This document shows, one piece after another, positions 1 through 7,106 of a stretch of 55,358 bases of DNA. Position 1 is the stretch's first letter. Every line of letters begins with the position of its first letter. Source of the stretch: an uncultured Planctomycetota bacterium (lineage in GTDB: Bacteria; Planctomycetota; Planctomycetia; Pirellulales; Thermoguttaceae); the NCBI GenBank assembly GCA_902786505.1, contig CADACS010000010.1, positions 1-55,358 on the forward strand, in the 5' to 3' direction. Below the pieces are notes generated by a model that saw only the letters and a program-made list of their open reading frames with translations, had not been told where the DNA came from and searched no databases. The translations under genes were made by a program, and so were the position numbers.

Positions 1-99
1 GCGTCCGTCCCCGCGACTCATGCTCACGCACTCGCCGAAGTATTCCCGGCGGAGTTTCAGACAATCGTCGGCGGAGACTTTGTGAAGCGCGCAGCCTTG
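1..99. repeat. Terminal direct repeat, left copy (circular join)
   Basis: These 99 bases are identical to 55260-55358. An exact repeat of this length at both ends is what an assembler leaves when it closes a circle with a fixed overlap, so the unique genome is about 55,259 bp. The open reading frame of the cysteine-rich gene on the minus strand passes through the join without a break, which supports circularity. A genuine phage terminal repeat is possible but less likely at this short length. Confidence 0.9.
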
Positions 100-249
100 A
101 CAATGATCCATCGGTTTCGGCGCCGCGTACAGGACGACGAACGAAAGGTCGCCGTATTTAAAGAACGTCCCAACGGGGCGCCAATAGAACTGTTTCCCGC
201 TCGGGTTCGCGTAGACTTCCGCTCCGCCTCGTGGTTCTAACGTTTGCAT
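1..249 (-). CDS. Cysteine-rich small protein, first part (gene crosses the circular join)
   Basis: The ATG at 249 opens a frame starting MQTLEPRGGAEVY, which runs off base 1 and continues from base 55259 to a TAA at 55170-55172, giving about 112 residues. The ATG lies inside the 3' end of the upstream membrane-protein gene, which suggests translational coupling. The protein contains CQGC, then DDC and GEC about 15 and 25 residues later, followed by RGDGRAVIF. This pattern of four clustered cysteines before an 'R-DG-hydrophobic' strand is common in short phage proteins and suggests a small metal-binding fold. The function is unknown. It sits between the small membrane proteins and a sigma-like gene in the early-left operon. 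Confidence 0.75.
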   Translation of the reverse strand, partial: MQTLEPRGGAEVYANPSGKQFYWRPVGTFFKYGDLSFVVLYAAPKPMDHCQGCALHKVSADDCLKLRREYFGECVSMSRGDGR

Positions 250-548
250 TTCGACGCCTCGATTTCTTTCTCTTTACTCGGTTCCGGAGCCGGATCCGGT
301 TTACTGTGAATGATCGAGATTTCGACGATCGCAAGCAGTTCGTCGACCGTCCAGCCGCGCGGGATTTTCAAGACGTCCAAGACGATCTTTCGCGCTCGTT
401 CGAGCGCGGCGGCGGCTTCCTCTTGCGCGTATTTCTCAGGCGCGTTCGTTCCGAAGTCGTCTCGCCGATCCTGTTCCCAAACGCTCCAGACCGTAACAAC
501 GGTCATAATCGCCAGCAGAACGCAAGCGATAATTTCAAACGGGTTCAT
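237..548 (-). CDS. Small membrane protein, unknown function
   Basis: This is a 103-residue protein with one N-terminal hydrophobic segment (about residues 4-22, MNPFEIIACVLLAIMTVVTV) followed by a charged, helical, Ala/Glu-rich cytoplasmic-type tail. An AAAGGAG ribosome site lies six bases before the ATG at 548. It follows another single-span membrane protein whose stop overlaps its start, and it overlaps the cysteine-rich gene downstream. No family is recognised. Paired small membrane proteins in an early operon could act in host takeover or exclusion, but nothing in the sequence shows this. Confidence 0.75.
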   Translation of the reverse strand: MNPFEIIACVLLAIMTVVTVWSVWEQDRRDDFGTNAPEKYAQEEAAAALERARKIVLDVLKIPRGWTVDELLAIVEISIIHSKPDPAPEPSKEKEIEASKCKR

Positions 549-693
549 CGTCGTCTCCTTTCTCTGAATAGAGTTCGCTCTCTTCGAGTTCGCTGAAGTG
601 CGCGTCCCAATAGCGGTCGTTGAGTTTTACGAGGACGATCGCAACGATCGTCAAGGCGCCTGTGAGGGACGCGAGCAGTAAGAAGTGTTGCAC
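535..693 (-). CDS. 52-residue membrane protein with GTG start
   Basis: This short gene starts with GTG at 691-693 behind an AAGGAG site eight bases upstream. The product begins (M)QHFLLLASLTGALTIVAIV, a single membrane span, and ends in an acidic tail (about residues 34-52, FSELEESELYSEKGDDDEPV). Its stop lies 14 bases inside the next gene, so the two membrane proteins are likely co-translated. The spacing, ribosome site and overlap pattern match its neighbours, so I call it real despite its size. Function unknown. Confidence 0.65.
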   Translation of the reverse strand: MQHFLLLASLTGALTIVAIVLVKLNDRYWDAHFSELEESELYSEKGDDDEPV

Positions 694-708
694 GGTATTT
701 TCTCCTTG

Positions 709-1386
709 CTAGACCATGAGTTTCTTTTCAGCGTCGAACGCGATCAGATCGAGCGCGTCCTTTTGCTCTTTCGTAATGAAGCCTTTTTCGAGGTACTCGT
801 TCGTGATCTTACGCCAGTGTTCGATCTCCGTTCTATCCTTTGCGGCGTAGAGTCCGTCGCGAATCTTCGTCGCTCGTTCCTTCTGGAGTTGCGTCGGCGG
901 GATCGTCGGCGCCGGTTCGTCGCCGTTCTCGAAGTCGAGGTACCGCGCTTCGATCGCGTCGGCGACAACTTGCGCGTCGGAGTCGTAATACTCCCCTGCG
1001 AAGTCCGCGTGCTTGAGTTCCTCGACAAGCTCGTTAAGCTCCTCGACCGACTTAACGTCCTTGATCTTTTGAAGCGCTTTCGCCGCTCCGGACGTGTTCG
1101 GCTCTTGAGACTCGTCTTCCGCGTCCGTCTTACCGTCGTCGATCGGTTCCGGAGCGGACTCCTTTTTCGCTTTTCGCGATCGTTTCGGCGGCTCTTGCTT
1201 TGCCGGTTCCGGAGTCGGCGGCTCCTCTTTGACTTCCTGAGCGGACTCTTTCGCTTGCCGCAGGAGTTCCGCGCGGCGTTTAATGAACGCGTCTCGGAGT
1301 CGCGCCACGTCGTCCCCGTCGAGCTTCGCAACCGCGATCTTTTCCGCGACCTTCTGAAGCGCTTCGACCGTTTCGGCGTCGCTCAT
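709..1386 (-). CDS. Unknown protein coupled to RecT
   Basis: This 225-residue protein has a start codon overlapping the recT stop (ATGA), so the two are probably translated together. It has an N-terminal helical part (residues 1-48), a disordered Pro/Glu/Lys linker (about 49-95, with repeated EPxP and KKES patches), and a C-terminal helical part (about 100-225) with a motif YDSDAQVVADAIEARY. No catalytic signature is visible. Its position next to the recombinase suggests an accessory role in recombination or DNA binding, but this is inference from neighbourhood only. Confidence 0.7.
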   Translation of the reverse strand: MSDAETVEALQKVAEKIAVAKLDGDDVARLRDAFIKRRAELLRQAKESAQEVKEEPPTPEPAKQEPPKRSRKAKKESAPEPIDDGKTDAEDESQEPNTSGAAKALQKIKDVKSVEELNELVEELKHADFAGEYYDSDAQVVADAIEARYLDFENGDEPAPTIPPTQLQKERATKIRDGLYAAKDRTEIEHWRKITNEYLEKGFITKEQKDALDLIAFDAEKKLMV

Positions 1387-2108
1387 CTCTTGCCGGCGGC
1401 GTCGGCGGCGTCTTCCGGCTCGTCGTCTTCGCGATATTCGACCGATTGCGCGTCGAGAATGATTTCGCGCCGTCGCGGGGTCGCGCGAACCGTTCCGCGC
1501 GTCGTCGGCTCGACCGTCGCGTCCGCCAGCTCGTCGGCGAACTCGAAGCCCAAGACGACCTCCGGAGCGTAGTTCTTAACGAGCCACGCCGCCGATCGCC
1601 AGCGAGCCATTTCGCGCGGGATCGTCTGCCACTTCGATTCGTTCTTCGTGAGCCAGCCGTTCGCTTTAGCGAGCGCGATATCGACGCGCGTGGAATAGAG
1701 CTTTTCACCGGTTGCAAGTTCAGTGAAGTACGCCTGGGCGTAATAGTTCGGGACTTTGACCGTTCGTCCGAACCGCTCGTATTCGACCGTGCCGTCAGTT
1801 CCCTCCTCCCACTGGATGCGCGAGAATTGTCCGGAGCGATTGACGAGCGCGATCATGAACTGAGCGGCGAGCGCAGGACGGCGGTTGATAACGTAGAGAT
1901 TAGGAAAGATCGTCGTCGCTTTGATACCGAGCGAAAACGCGAGATCGAGAGCGATCATACAGTCTTCCGGCTTATTTCGGAACTGGTCTGGAACGAAAGT
2001 CGACGACGCGAAGATTTGAGCGTTACGGTACATTTCGTCGACCGTCTTAGCGGTCTGAAAGACGCTGACGTAGCCGTTTTCAGTAGGGGCGATTGCAGTA
2101 CTCATCAT
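1383..2108 (-). CDS. recT: RecT-family single-strand annealing protein
   Basis: RecT proteins anneal complementary single strands and, with a partner exonuclease, drive phage homologous recombination. The family core is visible at residues 35-100: a helix with NKPEDCMIALDLAFSLGIKA, then an NLYVINRRPALAAQFMIALV strand-helix unit that matches the family's 'INGKP-LSA-LM-A' block, and a later WQTIPREMARWRSAAWLVK helix equivalent to 'YPRAMLFARA'. The last 20 residues are acidic (REDDEPEDAADAA), as in single-strand-binding tails. At 241 residues it is close to the usual family length. The exonuclease gene lies directly upstream, 21 bases away. Start: two adjacent ATG codons at 2108 and 2105, both behind AAGGAG. 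Confidence 0.88.
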   Translation of the reverse strand: MMSTAIAPTENGYVSVFQTAKTVDEMYRNAQIFASSTFVPDQFRNKPEDCMIALDLAFSLGIKATTIFPNLYVINRRPALAAQFMIALVNRSGQFSRIQWEEGTDGTVEYERFGRTVKVPNYYAQAYFTELATGEKLYSTRVDIALAKANGWLTKNESKWQTIPREMARWRSAAWLVKNYAPEVVLGFEFADELADATVEPTTRGTVRATPRRREIILDAQSVEYREDDEPEDAADAAGKR

Positions 2109-2129
2109 GAAATCTCCTTAAATAGCGGG

Positions 2130-3011
2130 TTAAATATCGCGGGAATAGTCGTAATTTTGAATCGTTCGGATTTCGTCGTATCGCGAGTGGAAGACGGAAG
2201 CGGATTTTGAGCGCGCGTACTCAATGAGCCATGCGGACGCGACGTCGCGCGCTTTCGTAACAACGTCCTCCTCGATCGCGTAGACCGCGACGCGGTTCGG
2301 CGCGTTGCGCTCGAGCGCGACGATCCAGCACGGCACGAACGGAGCGCCGTAGAACTCCGTGAGAATCTTGTGGTAGAACGCGAGCTGAACGAGGTACTGA
2401 TAATCGTAGATCGTGTATCGGAATCGATCGCGACCGTATACGTCGTCGAACGCGGCGGTCGTCTTGATTTCGACGAGACCGTTAGAGCAGTAGCGATCGA
2501 TCAGGGCTTTAACAGGTATCTCGATTTCGCCCTCTCTTGCGTCGATCGTGAAGGAGCCGCGTAATGGGACTTCGGACGCGCCGAAGTCGCCGTAGAGAAT
2601 CTTCGCGGCGTTCGGATGTAAGAGGAGTTCCGTCCGGAGTTTTTCGCACGTCGCGACGTCTTGTGCGCTAATAATCGTCTTGCCGTCCGCGTCGGCGAGA
2701 AACGCCTCGTATGCTTCTCGATACGCCTTCGTCGCGGTTCCGAACGGTTCGCCGGTCTTCTCGTTGATCGGCGGATCAAAGACCGTCGTTTGCGCGTCGA
2801 ACGCGTCGCGACCTTGGAGGAGCAGACAATGGAGCGCCGTGCCGAACCGCATGGCGTCGGACTCTTCACGCTCGGCGAAGTAGCCTTCGTGAAACGCCTT
2901 GGGATCGCGGTGGAAGTCGCGGAGCGTGTGGAAATTTAGAGCGGAGTCGGCGCGATACGTCGCCGCGTCGACGTTCCAATCGAAGTTAATGGGAGTCGCT
3001 TGTTGGTACAT
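2130..3011 (-). CDS. PDDEXK exonuclease, partner of RecT
   Basis: This 293-residue protein looks like the RecB/Exo VIII-type nuclease that resects double-strand ends to feed RecT. Visible motifs in order are a conserved histidine block FGTALHCLL (about 57-65), ALIDRY with the metal-binding Asp (about 169-174), LVEIKTT with the Glu and Lys of the PD-(D/E)XK core (179-185), and QLAFYHKIL (209-217), matching the family's Q-x3-Y motif. It sits upstream of recT in the same operon, the standard arrangement of phage two-component recombination systems. The ribosome site before the ATG at 3011 is weak (AGAGAG), suggesting lower expression than recT. Confidence 0.85.
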   Translation of the reverse strand: MYQQATPINFDWNVDAATYRADSALNFHTLRDFHRDPKAFHEGYFAEREESDAMRFGTALHCLLLQGRDAFDAQTTVFDPPINEKTGEPFGTATKAYREAYEAFLADADGKTIISAQDVATCEKLRTELLLHPNAAKILYGDFGASEVPLRGSFTIDAREGEIEIPVKALIDRYCSNGLVEIKTTAAFDDVYGRDRFRYTIYDYQYLVQLAFYHKILTEFYGAPFVPCWIVALERNAPNRVAVYAIEEDVVTKARDVASAWLIEYARSKSASVFHSRYDEIRTIQNYDYSRDI

Positions 3012-3014
3012 AGA

Positions 3015-3239
3015 TTAAACTCTCTTGACTTTGGTACTAGGGCTTTCAACGCTGAAGATCTTCTCGACGAGTCCGGCGGCGTCGACGCTTCTGTACTTAA
3101 ACGTTCGCGGCTTCTTCCGCGCGAGCTCAACGACGGCGAGAACGAAGGATTCTTTGTCGCGGAATGTCTTGGGAACCGGCTCGACGATTTTAAATTCCTT
3201 TTCAGGTTCCGGGAGGAAATCAAATAGACTCGGTTGCAT
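3015..3239 (-). CDS. 74-residue unknown protein
   Basis: The start is placed at the ATG at 3239 (MQPSLFDFLPEPEKEF) behind AGGAAAG. The longer upstream frame is arginine-rich shadow sequence. The product has a Pro/Glu-rich N-terminus and a short basic helix ending KVKRV. It overlaps the upstream gene by 20 bases and ends just before the exonuclease start. No family recognised. Confidence 0.6.
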   Translation of the reverse strand: MQPSLFDFLPEPEKEFKIVEPVPKTFRDKESFVLAVVELARKKPRTFKYRSVDAAGLVEKIFSVESPSTKVKRV

Positions 3240-3501
3240 GGTCTTTCCTGAAAGATTCAGTCGTCGCGCCGCGATACTCTCCGATAGTGCGTAAGAGATC
3301 GCGCGCGAGCTGATCGTAAGCGGTCGCGGCGTCTTTGAGTTCCTGATAGAGTTCGAGCGCGCGCTCGACGTTCTCGTCGCGATCCTCTTGATCGATCGCC
3401 TTGAGTCGGATTTCAAGGCAGAAGCCGTGGCTCTCGGTTAAGTCTTCGGCGAGATCGACGACTTCGAGGATTTCGCGGTAAGCGCTCTCTTTGCTAGGCA
3501 T
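3220..3501 (-). CDS. 93-residue helical protein, unknown
   Basis: An acidic, wholly helical protein (EILEVVDLAEDLTESHGF then ENVERALELYQELKDAATAY) that looks like a short coiled coil or helical bundle. AGGAG lies eight bases before the ATG at 3501. It overlaps its downstream neighbour by 20 bases and its upstream neighbour by eight, as expected in a tightly coupled early operon. No family recognised. Confidence 0.65.
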   Translation of the reverse strand: MPSKESAYREILEVVDLAEDLTESHGFCLEIRLKAIDQEDRDENVERALELYQELKDAATAYDQLARDLLRTIGEYRGATTESFRKDHATESI

Positions 3502-3931
3502 GTTTTAATCTCCTAAAGTCAACGTTCAAAAGTTCGGGGATCGTCCATTCGACAGTCGATTCAGTCGTCTTTTGAGCCGCGTCGATCATTGCGTGAAACG
3601 CTTTTTTAATCGCAGCTCGTACGTCGTCTCGAATCGTCGATAAGCGCACGCCGTCGATCTCGTCGTAGATCGGTCGATTTTCTCGTTCGTGCATCCAGAG
3701 AACCGTGTCGACGACGATGATCGAACAATAGCCGATGCGGTTGAGGGGCAGAATCCAGCCTTGATACTTATCGAGGAGCGTGATCGATTCGTTCGGGTCT
3801 TTCACTCCGAACCCCGCGATCGCCGTGAATGGTTTTAAGCTCGATTCGTTCTGGCGATAGAGCCGTTCCTCGTCGTTCCCGACGAGGTAGTTTTCTCGAA
3901 TGAAGTTGAGTCGCTTTTCTAGTAAGTCCAT
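3494..3931 (-). CDS. 145-residue unknown early protein
   Basis: A mixed alpha/beta protein with a hydrophobic strand CSIIVVDTVLWM (about residues 68-79) and a C-terminal helix. AAGGA precedes the ATG at 3931. It lies 10 bases downstream of the previous gene. No catalytic motif or family is recognised. Position in the early operon upstream of exonuclease and RecT suggests a role in replication or host takeover, as inference only. Confidence 0.65.
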   Translation of the reverse strand: MDLLEKRLNFIRENYLVGNDEERLYRQNESSLKPFTAIAGFGVKDPNESITLLDKYQGWILPLNRIGYCSIIVVDTVLWMHERENRPIYDEIDGVRLSTIRDDVRAAIKKAFHAMIDAAQKTTESTVEWTIPELLNVDFRRLKHA

Positions 3932-3941
3932 CGTTTCTTCC

Positions 3942-4568
3942 TTATGCGAACAAAATGAGAATGTCTTCGTGTTCTCCGGCTAAATACGGAGCAGGATCGA
4001 CGTCGAAAGCGAATCCGTCTCCGCTCCTTTGAACGTGCGATAAAGTTGACTTAAACCATGTCAGATAGTCTTTGAAGACGACCCAGCGAGTCGTCTTGGC
4101 TAGTTTGCGCATTAGCGCCAGGGCTTCTTCACGTTTCTGTTCGAACGTCTTATGAACGACGTCTTCGCCTCGTATCCAATCGGAATCGTATAAGACGCCG
4201 CTGACAATCGCGTCTAGGTCGCATAGATAATCAAAAGTCTGTTCAGGCGAATACGTCGGACTACCGAGCGTATCCGCGCGCAACGTCTCGTCGAGTAGTT
4301 CGACGTATCGGCAGAGCGCCGTTCTGATCGCGTTCGTCGCGACGTCGCCAGCTTTGATCGGGAGCCACGCTTCGATCTCGTTAGCCGTCGCTAGCTTTTT
4401 CGCTAGTTTTTCCGGAGGGTATTTCCGTTTCCGAATGTCTTGGGCTTCCCACGCGAGCCAATCGGCGTTCTCTTCGCGCGTTATCCCGTAATACGTCATA
4501 ACGCCGTCTTCGACGCGCGCGAGCTCCTCGAATGGAGTCGTTCTTATGATATCTTTCTTTCTCGGCAT
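3942..4568 (-). CDS. 208-residue unknown early protein
   Basis: The start is set at the ATG at 4568 (MPRKKDIIRTTPFEELARVE) behind AAAGG. The upstream extension of the frame has no ribosome site and runs into structured intergenic sequence. The product has a basic N-terminus and is otherwise alpha-helical and Trp-rich (ADWLAWEAQDIRKRKYP; RWVVFKDYLTWFKSTL). No family is recognised. It is the first gene after a 256-base non-coding stretch in the early-left operon. Confidence 0.6.
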   Translation of the reverse strand: MPRKKDIIRTTPFEELARVEDGVMTYYGITREENADWLAWEAQDIRKRKYPPEKLAKKLATANEIEAWLPIKAGDVATNAIRTALCRYVELLDETLRADTLGSPTYSPEQTFDYLCDLDAIVSGVLYDSDWIRGEDVVHKTFEQKREEALALMRKLAKTTRWVVFKDYLTWFKSTLSHVQRSGDGFAFDVDPAPYLAGEHEDILILFA

Positions 4569-4824
4569 GATAAAACCTTTAACCTTTCCTGTGTGAGTCC
4601 CGGCGAGTCCCGGGGAAGAGTCCGTCGCGGCGTGTTCCCCCGCGACGTCCACGAGTCTTTTTCTGCGCGCCGATCAGCTCATAGGCGCGGTTTCATCTTT
4701 CGAGTGATTCCTCTCTATCCGCCTTCGGGGGAAGCCCTAGGTTCTTAGGTTTAGCCTCCGACGTTCCACTCGGAGGAGAACAGGGGGCGGGAGTCGAACC
4801 CGCCGAAGCCGTTCCCCGTTAGTT
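4569..4824. other. Non-coding structured gap with a tRNA T-arm-like hairpin
   Basis: No credible gene lies in these 256 bases. Read on the minus strand they contain GGCGGG-TTCGACT-CCCGCC (plus 4786-4804), which is the exact sequence and geometry of a tRNA T-arm (GGTTCGANTCC, 7-base loop). A second 7-bp hairpin, CCTCCGA/TCGGAGG, follows at 4755-4776. No matching acceptor strand, D-arm or anticodon arm lies upstream, where a coding gene ends at 4825. It may be a tRNA remnant, an attachment-type sequence, or simply a hairpin between genes. Confidence 0.4.
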
Positions 4825-5205
4825 CTAGAGGAGTTGGGAGAGGAACTTTTCAGAGCTGTAATCATGGATCTTCAATCGGAACCAGCAGAAGCCGAACGCG
4901 TCAGGCTCGTCGATCTCGAAGTCTTTCAGTCCGTCGAAGAATCGAATCGCCGTGAAGACGTTCGTGAACGCGTTGAAGTCGCAGTTCCGGCAGATCAGGT
5001 CAGAGACTTCATCGAGGCAGGCGTCGAGGTCGCGTTGGCTAAACGACGCGTAGACTCTCGGGATTCCGTTCTCGTCGTGGTAGACGAAGTGGCGAAGATA
5101 GTCCGCGCGGTCGGACTTTCCAGCGCGATCCATGCCGTCTGCGAAATAATTGAGGTGGTTGGCGAGACATTCGCGAACGTCGGATTGAACTTCAAAATAG
5201 CGCAT
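4825..5205 (-). CDS. 126-residue unknown early protein
   Basis: The start is placed at the ATG at 5205 (MRYFEVQSDVRECLANHLNY), preceded by AAAGG. The longer frame upstream is an arginine-rich shadow of a GC-rich leader. The product is acidic and aromatic (NAFTNVFTAIRFFDGLKDFE; FGFCWFRLKIHDY). No family is recognised. It is the second gene after the early-left promoter, separated by 131 bases of GC-rich non-coding sequence from the first. Confidence 0.6.
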   Translation of the reverse strand: MRYFEVQSDVRECLANHLNYFADGMDRAGKSDRADYLRHFVYHDENGIPRVYASFSQRDLDACLDEVSDLICRNCDFNAFTNVFTAIRFFDGLKDFEIDEPDAFGFCWFRLKIHDYSSEKFLSQLL

Positions 5206-5336
5206 TGCTTGACCTTTCAGGTTTAGAGTGTTTGGGAGGAAGGCGCGTCCGGCGGCGTTGGATGGAAGCCGCCGCCGACAAGGGCGCCGCCGACGCGGGG
5301 GAACTTCGCGCCGGAGACGCCGCCGCGCCTTGTTCG

Positions 5337-5678
5337 TTAGTAGTCGAGGGAAAAGACGCCGTTGTCGTCGACGCGGACGATTTTCAGGAGGTCGTAAGCG
5401 CGAAGCATTTCGGATCGTTCCTCGCAAGTGAAGAACCTGCGCTCGTATTCAAACATGAGTTCGCCGAGTCCGTCGGCGAGGTACAGACACCAGGCGAGGC
5501 GGTCTTTGATTCCCATAGGATCGCGTTCGCGGTCGTCCAACAGAGCGCTGAAAGATTCAGGGATCGAGTCGTTGTAACGCTCGCTTTCGCCCTTATATCG
5601 GACGGTTTGGAGTTCGGCGAGTCTTGTAAGAGTGTTGCCGATGTTGCGAACGATCATTTTGGCGGTTTGACTGGTCAT
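5337..5678 (-). CDS. First gene of the early-left operon, unknown
   Basis: This 113-residue protein is promoter-proximal, about 70 bases downstream of the -10 box at 5746-5751. AAAGG lies ahead of the ATG at 5678. It is helical (MIVRNIGNTLTRLAELQTVR; CLYLADGLGELMFEYERRFF) with no recognised family. First genes of repressor-controlled phage early operons are often regulators or host-takeover proteins, but no DNA-binding motif is clear here. Confidence 0.6.
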   Translation of the reverse strand: MTSQTAKMIVRNIGNTLTRLAELQTVRYKGESERYNDSIPESFSALLDDRERDPMGIKDRLAWCLYLADGLGELMFEYERRFFTCEERSEMLRAYDLLKIVRVDDNGVFSLDY

Positions 5679-5745
5679 GGTTTAACCTTTCGATTCTAGG
5701 AGGTTCGGGATTGCGAACGGGCTTTCGTTCGCGATTGATGTTACT

Positions 5746-5773
5746 ATTTTACAGATATATCTGGAAAAGTCAA
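5746..5773 (-). promoter_or_regulatory. Early-left promoter
   Basis: On the minus strand, TTGACT (5768-5773) and TAAAAT (5746-5751) are separated by 16 bases. The spacer contains the perfect palindrome CAGATATATCTG, so a protein bound there would block RNA polymerase. It drives the leftward operon beginning at 5678. Confidence 0.75.
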
Positions 5774-5813
5774 GAAGAATCTGTGAAAATCTGTAAGTTT
5801 TACAGATTTTCAC
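5750..5813. promoter_or_regulatory. Operator cluster: palindromes over the early-left promoter
   Basis: Two symmetric sites share the half-site TTACAGAT/ATCTGTAA. The first (5750-5766, core CAGATATATCTG) lies inside the promoter spacer. The second (5783-5813) is a 14-bp perfect inverted repeat with a 3-base centre, arms GTGAAAATCTGTAA and its complement. A further ATCTGTGA half-site begins at 5779. This is the arrangement of a cooperative phage repressor operator. The XRE protein at 52.9 kb is the likely ligand (inference). Confidence 0.65.
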
Positions 5814-5869
5814 TTTCTGAACCCGTAAAATCTCGACTCAAACCGCAGAAAAAATTTTTTCAGAGAGAC

Positions 5870-5899
5870 AAAAAAAGCGCCCCGGCGAGCCGGAGCGCT
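5870..5899 (-). terminator. Rho-independent terminator after the leftward metallopeptidase cassette
   Basis: On the minus strand a 10-bp stem (AGCGCTCCGG/CCGGGGCGCT, one G-U pair, CTCG loop) is followed by seven T residues. It lies 20 bases past the small gene at 5921 and just upstream of the early-left promoter, insulating the two units. Confidence 0.9.
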
Positions 5900-5920
5900 T
5901 TGAGGTGAGAGAGCGGAAGA

Positions 5921-6142
5921 TTAGAGCGGGGGCACGTCGTCGGGACGGATACCGTCGGGGAGGAAGTTCGCATAAACATGACGCTTGTAAAATCGATAAT
6001 TAGCCGCGTCGTGTTCCCGTAGCTCTTCGATTTCTTCCGCAGTGAATTCGTTTTCGGGAATAACCTGATATAATCTTCCTCCAACAACAATAGTCTCTGA
6101 GATTTCTAGTAGTTTAAGTACGGCTTTGCTTTTTGAAATCAT
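5921..6142 (-). CDS. Small partner protein A of the metallopeptidase cassette
   Basis: A 73-residue protein with a strong GGAGGAG ribosome site before the ATG at 6142. It starts 29 bases inside the metallopeptidase gene, so it is coupled to it. It is a paralogue of the products at 35742-36023 and 44963-45184. All share FTAEEIEELR at mid-protein, and the C-terminal pattern ANFLPDxxRPxxVxxL ends exactly at the stop. The fixed pairing with a metallopeptidase in three places suggests an inhibitor, chaperone or targeting partner. The FTxExIxxL segment also resembles the repeat unit of the giant protein at 36.6-43.9 kb. Function unknown. Confidence 0.8.
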   Translation of the reverse strand: MISKSKAVLKLLEISETIVVGGRLYQVIPENEFTAEEIEELREHDAANYRFYKRHVYANFLPDGIRPDDVPPL

Positions 6143-7106
6143 TTATGTCTCCTCCGAAGATTACATACTTCACAACAGCACATGCAAAGTCGGATCGCGC
6201 TCCGTTGTCCATCAACTGGGCGACAGCTTCAGCGAACATTTCGTATTCGCTGTCTTTCGCGTATTCCGACAACAATAAGACCCCTTTTGACAATCGCCCA
6301 TTGCGCCCTTTAAAAAGCAGGGTGTGTAACTCCGTCGCTCTTGCCTCTGCGTCAGAATCATTTCTCACGACGAAATGGTAAAGCGCGTGCGCGATCTCAT
6401 GTCGATAAACATGCCTTGACGACCCCGTTGAACGCTGGTAAACGATAGGGAATCCATTTGCGTCAAACTTAGGGCGGTTGAGTCTTGTCGGTGGCTCTCG
6501 ATAATCAGAGCGCAACAAAAGCGCGCGCGTATTCGGGTCGTAACCGGCGTCCGCTTTGGCGGGTAGGAGGGGACTGTCGACAACCACTTTGTCAATAAAA
6601 CCGACGGTTCCAAATACATTGCGGAAACGCACAAGCTCGCAATTAAGGTTGTTGGCAACCGAAAGCGGAATTTTGTAGTAGCTCTTATCGGTTTCTATGT
6701 GGAACTGATCTTCCAGAAACCGTCTTGCGCCCCAACATGACCACGTCTCTTCATAGCCGTCAGTATACTCAAGACGCGTTCTCTTGTCAAACGTTTCGTT
6801 CAGTTCGTCCGATTCTTTAAGTTTTTCGTGATTGATTATACTGGGGTCCTTCATCCTTCTTGCAAGGTCATACTCGTCGGAACGCATTAGCTCTAGCGGG
6901 AGTCTTTTTTCCGCTTCCCTCCTATCAACGTCGTCTCCGACGCTTTGAGCGGCGCCTTCCGCGTTGAGCTTCGCGACCTCTTCACGCCACCTCTTAACAA
7001 CGCTGTTCCCGCTCCTCGGAGTGAAGGCGTAGATATAGTCGCCATATGAATCGTTCCAAACATACTTCTTGCCGTTTAAATACGCGGAATGACGGGTGTG
7101 TTTCAT
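6114..7106 (-). CDS. Zinc metallopeptidase-like protein A (HEIAH)
   Basis: This 330-residue protein has the zincin signature YRHEIAHALYHF (HExxH at about 236-240) and a downstream MFAEAVA helix (about 290-296), whose Glu is a plausible third zinc ligand. The N-terminal 60 residues form a small domain, Y-L-NGK-Y-WND-YGDYI followed by GAAQSVGDDVDRR, shared with the proteins at 34747, 43998 and 36184. It is clearly paralogous to the 43998 protein throughout. The start is placed at the ATG at 7106 by alignment with that paralogue. Related zincin domains are found in large phage 'polyvalent' proteins delivered into host cells (established for the wider group; applied here by inference). No signal peptide. 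Substrate unknown. Confidence 0.8.
   Translation of the reverse strand: MKHTRHSAYLNGKKYVWNDSYGDYIYAFTPRSGNSVVKRWREEVAKLNAEGAAQSVGDDVDRREAEKRLPLELMRSDEYDLARRMKDPSIINHEKLKESDELNETFDKRTRLEYTDGYEETWSCWGARRFLEDQFHIETDKSYYKIPLSVANNLNCELVRFRNVFGTVGFIDKVVVDSPLLPAKADAGYDPNTRALLLRSDYREPPTRLNRPKFDANGFPIVYQRSTGSSRHVYRHEIAHALYHFVVRNDSDAEARATELHTLLFKGRNGRLSKGVLLLSEYAKDSEYEMFAEAVAQLMDNGARSDFACAVVKYVIFGGDINDFKKQSRT

Noticed and set aside
1..99. A biological phage terminal repeat or cos/pac end
   Set aside because: 99 bases equals a common assembler k-mer overlap, and a gene reads through it; a packaging end would not be expected inside a coding sequence of the early operon.
4770..4870. A complete tRNA or tmRNA gene on the minus strand around the T-arm-like hairpin
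   Set aside because: No acceptor strand pairing with CCCCTGT, no D-arm and no anticodon arm; the upstream bases are the end of a coding gene. Permuted tmRNA order was also tried by eye without a matching 5' half.
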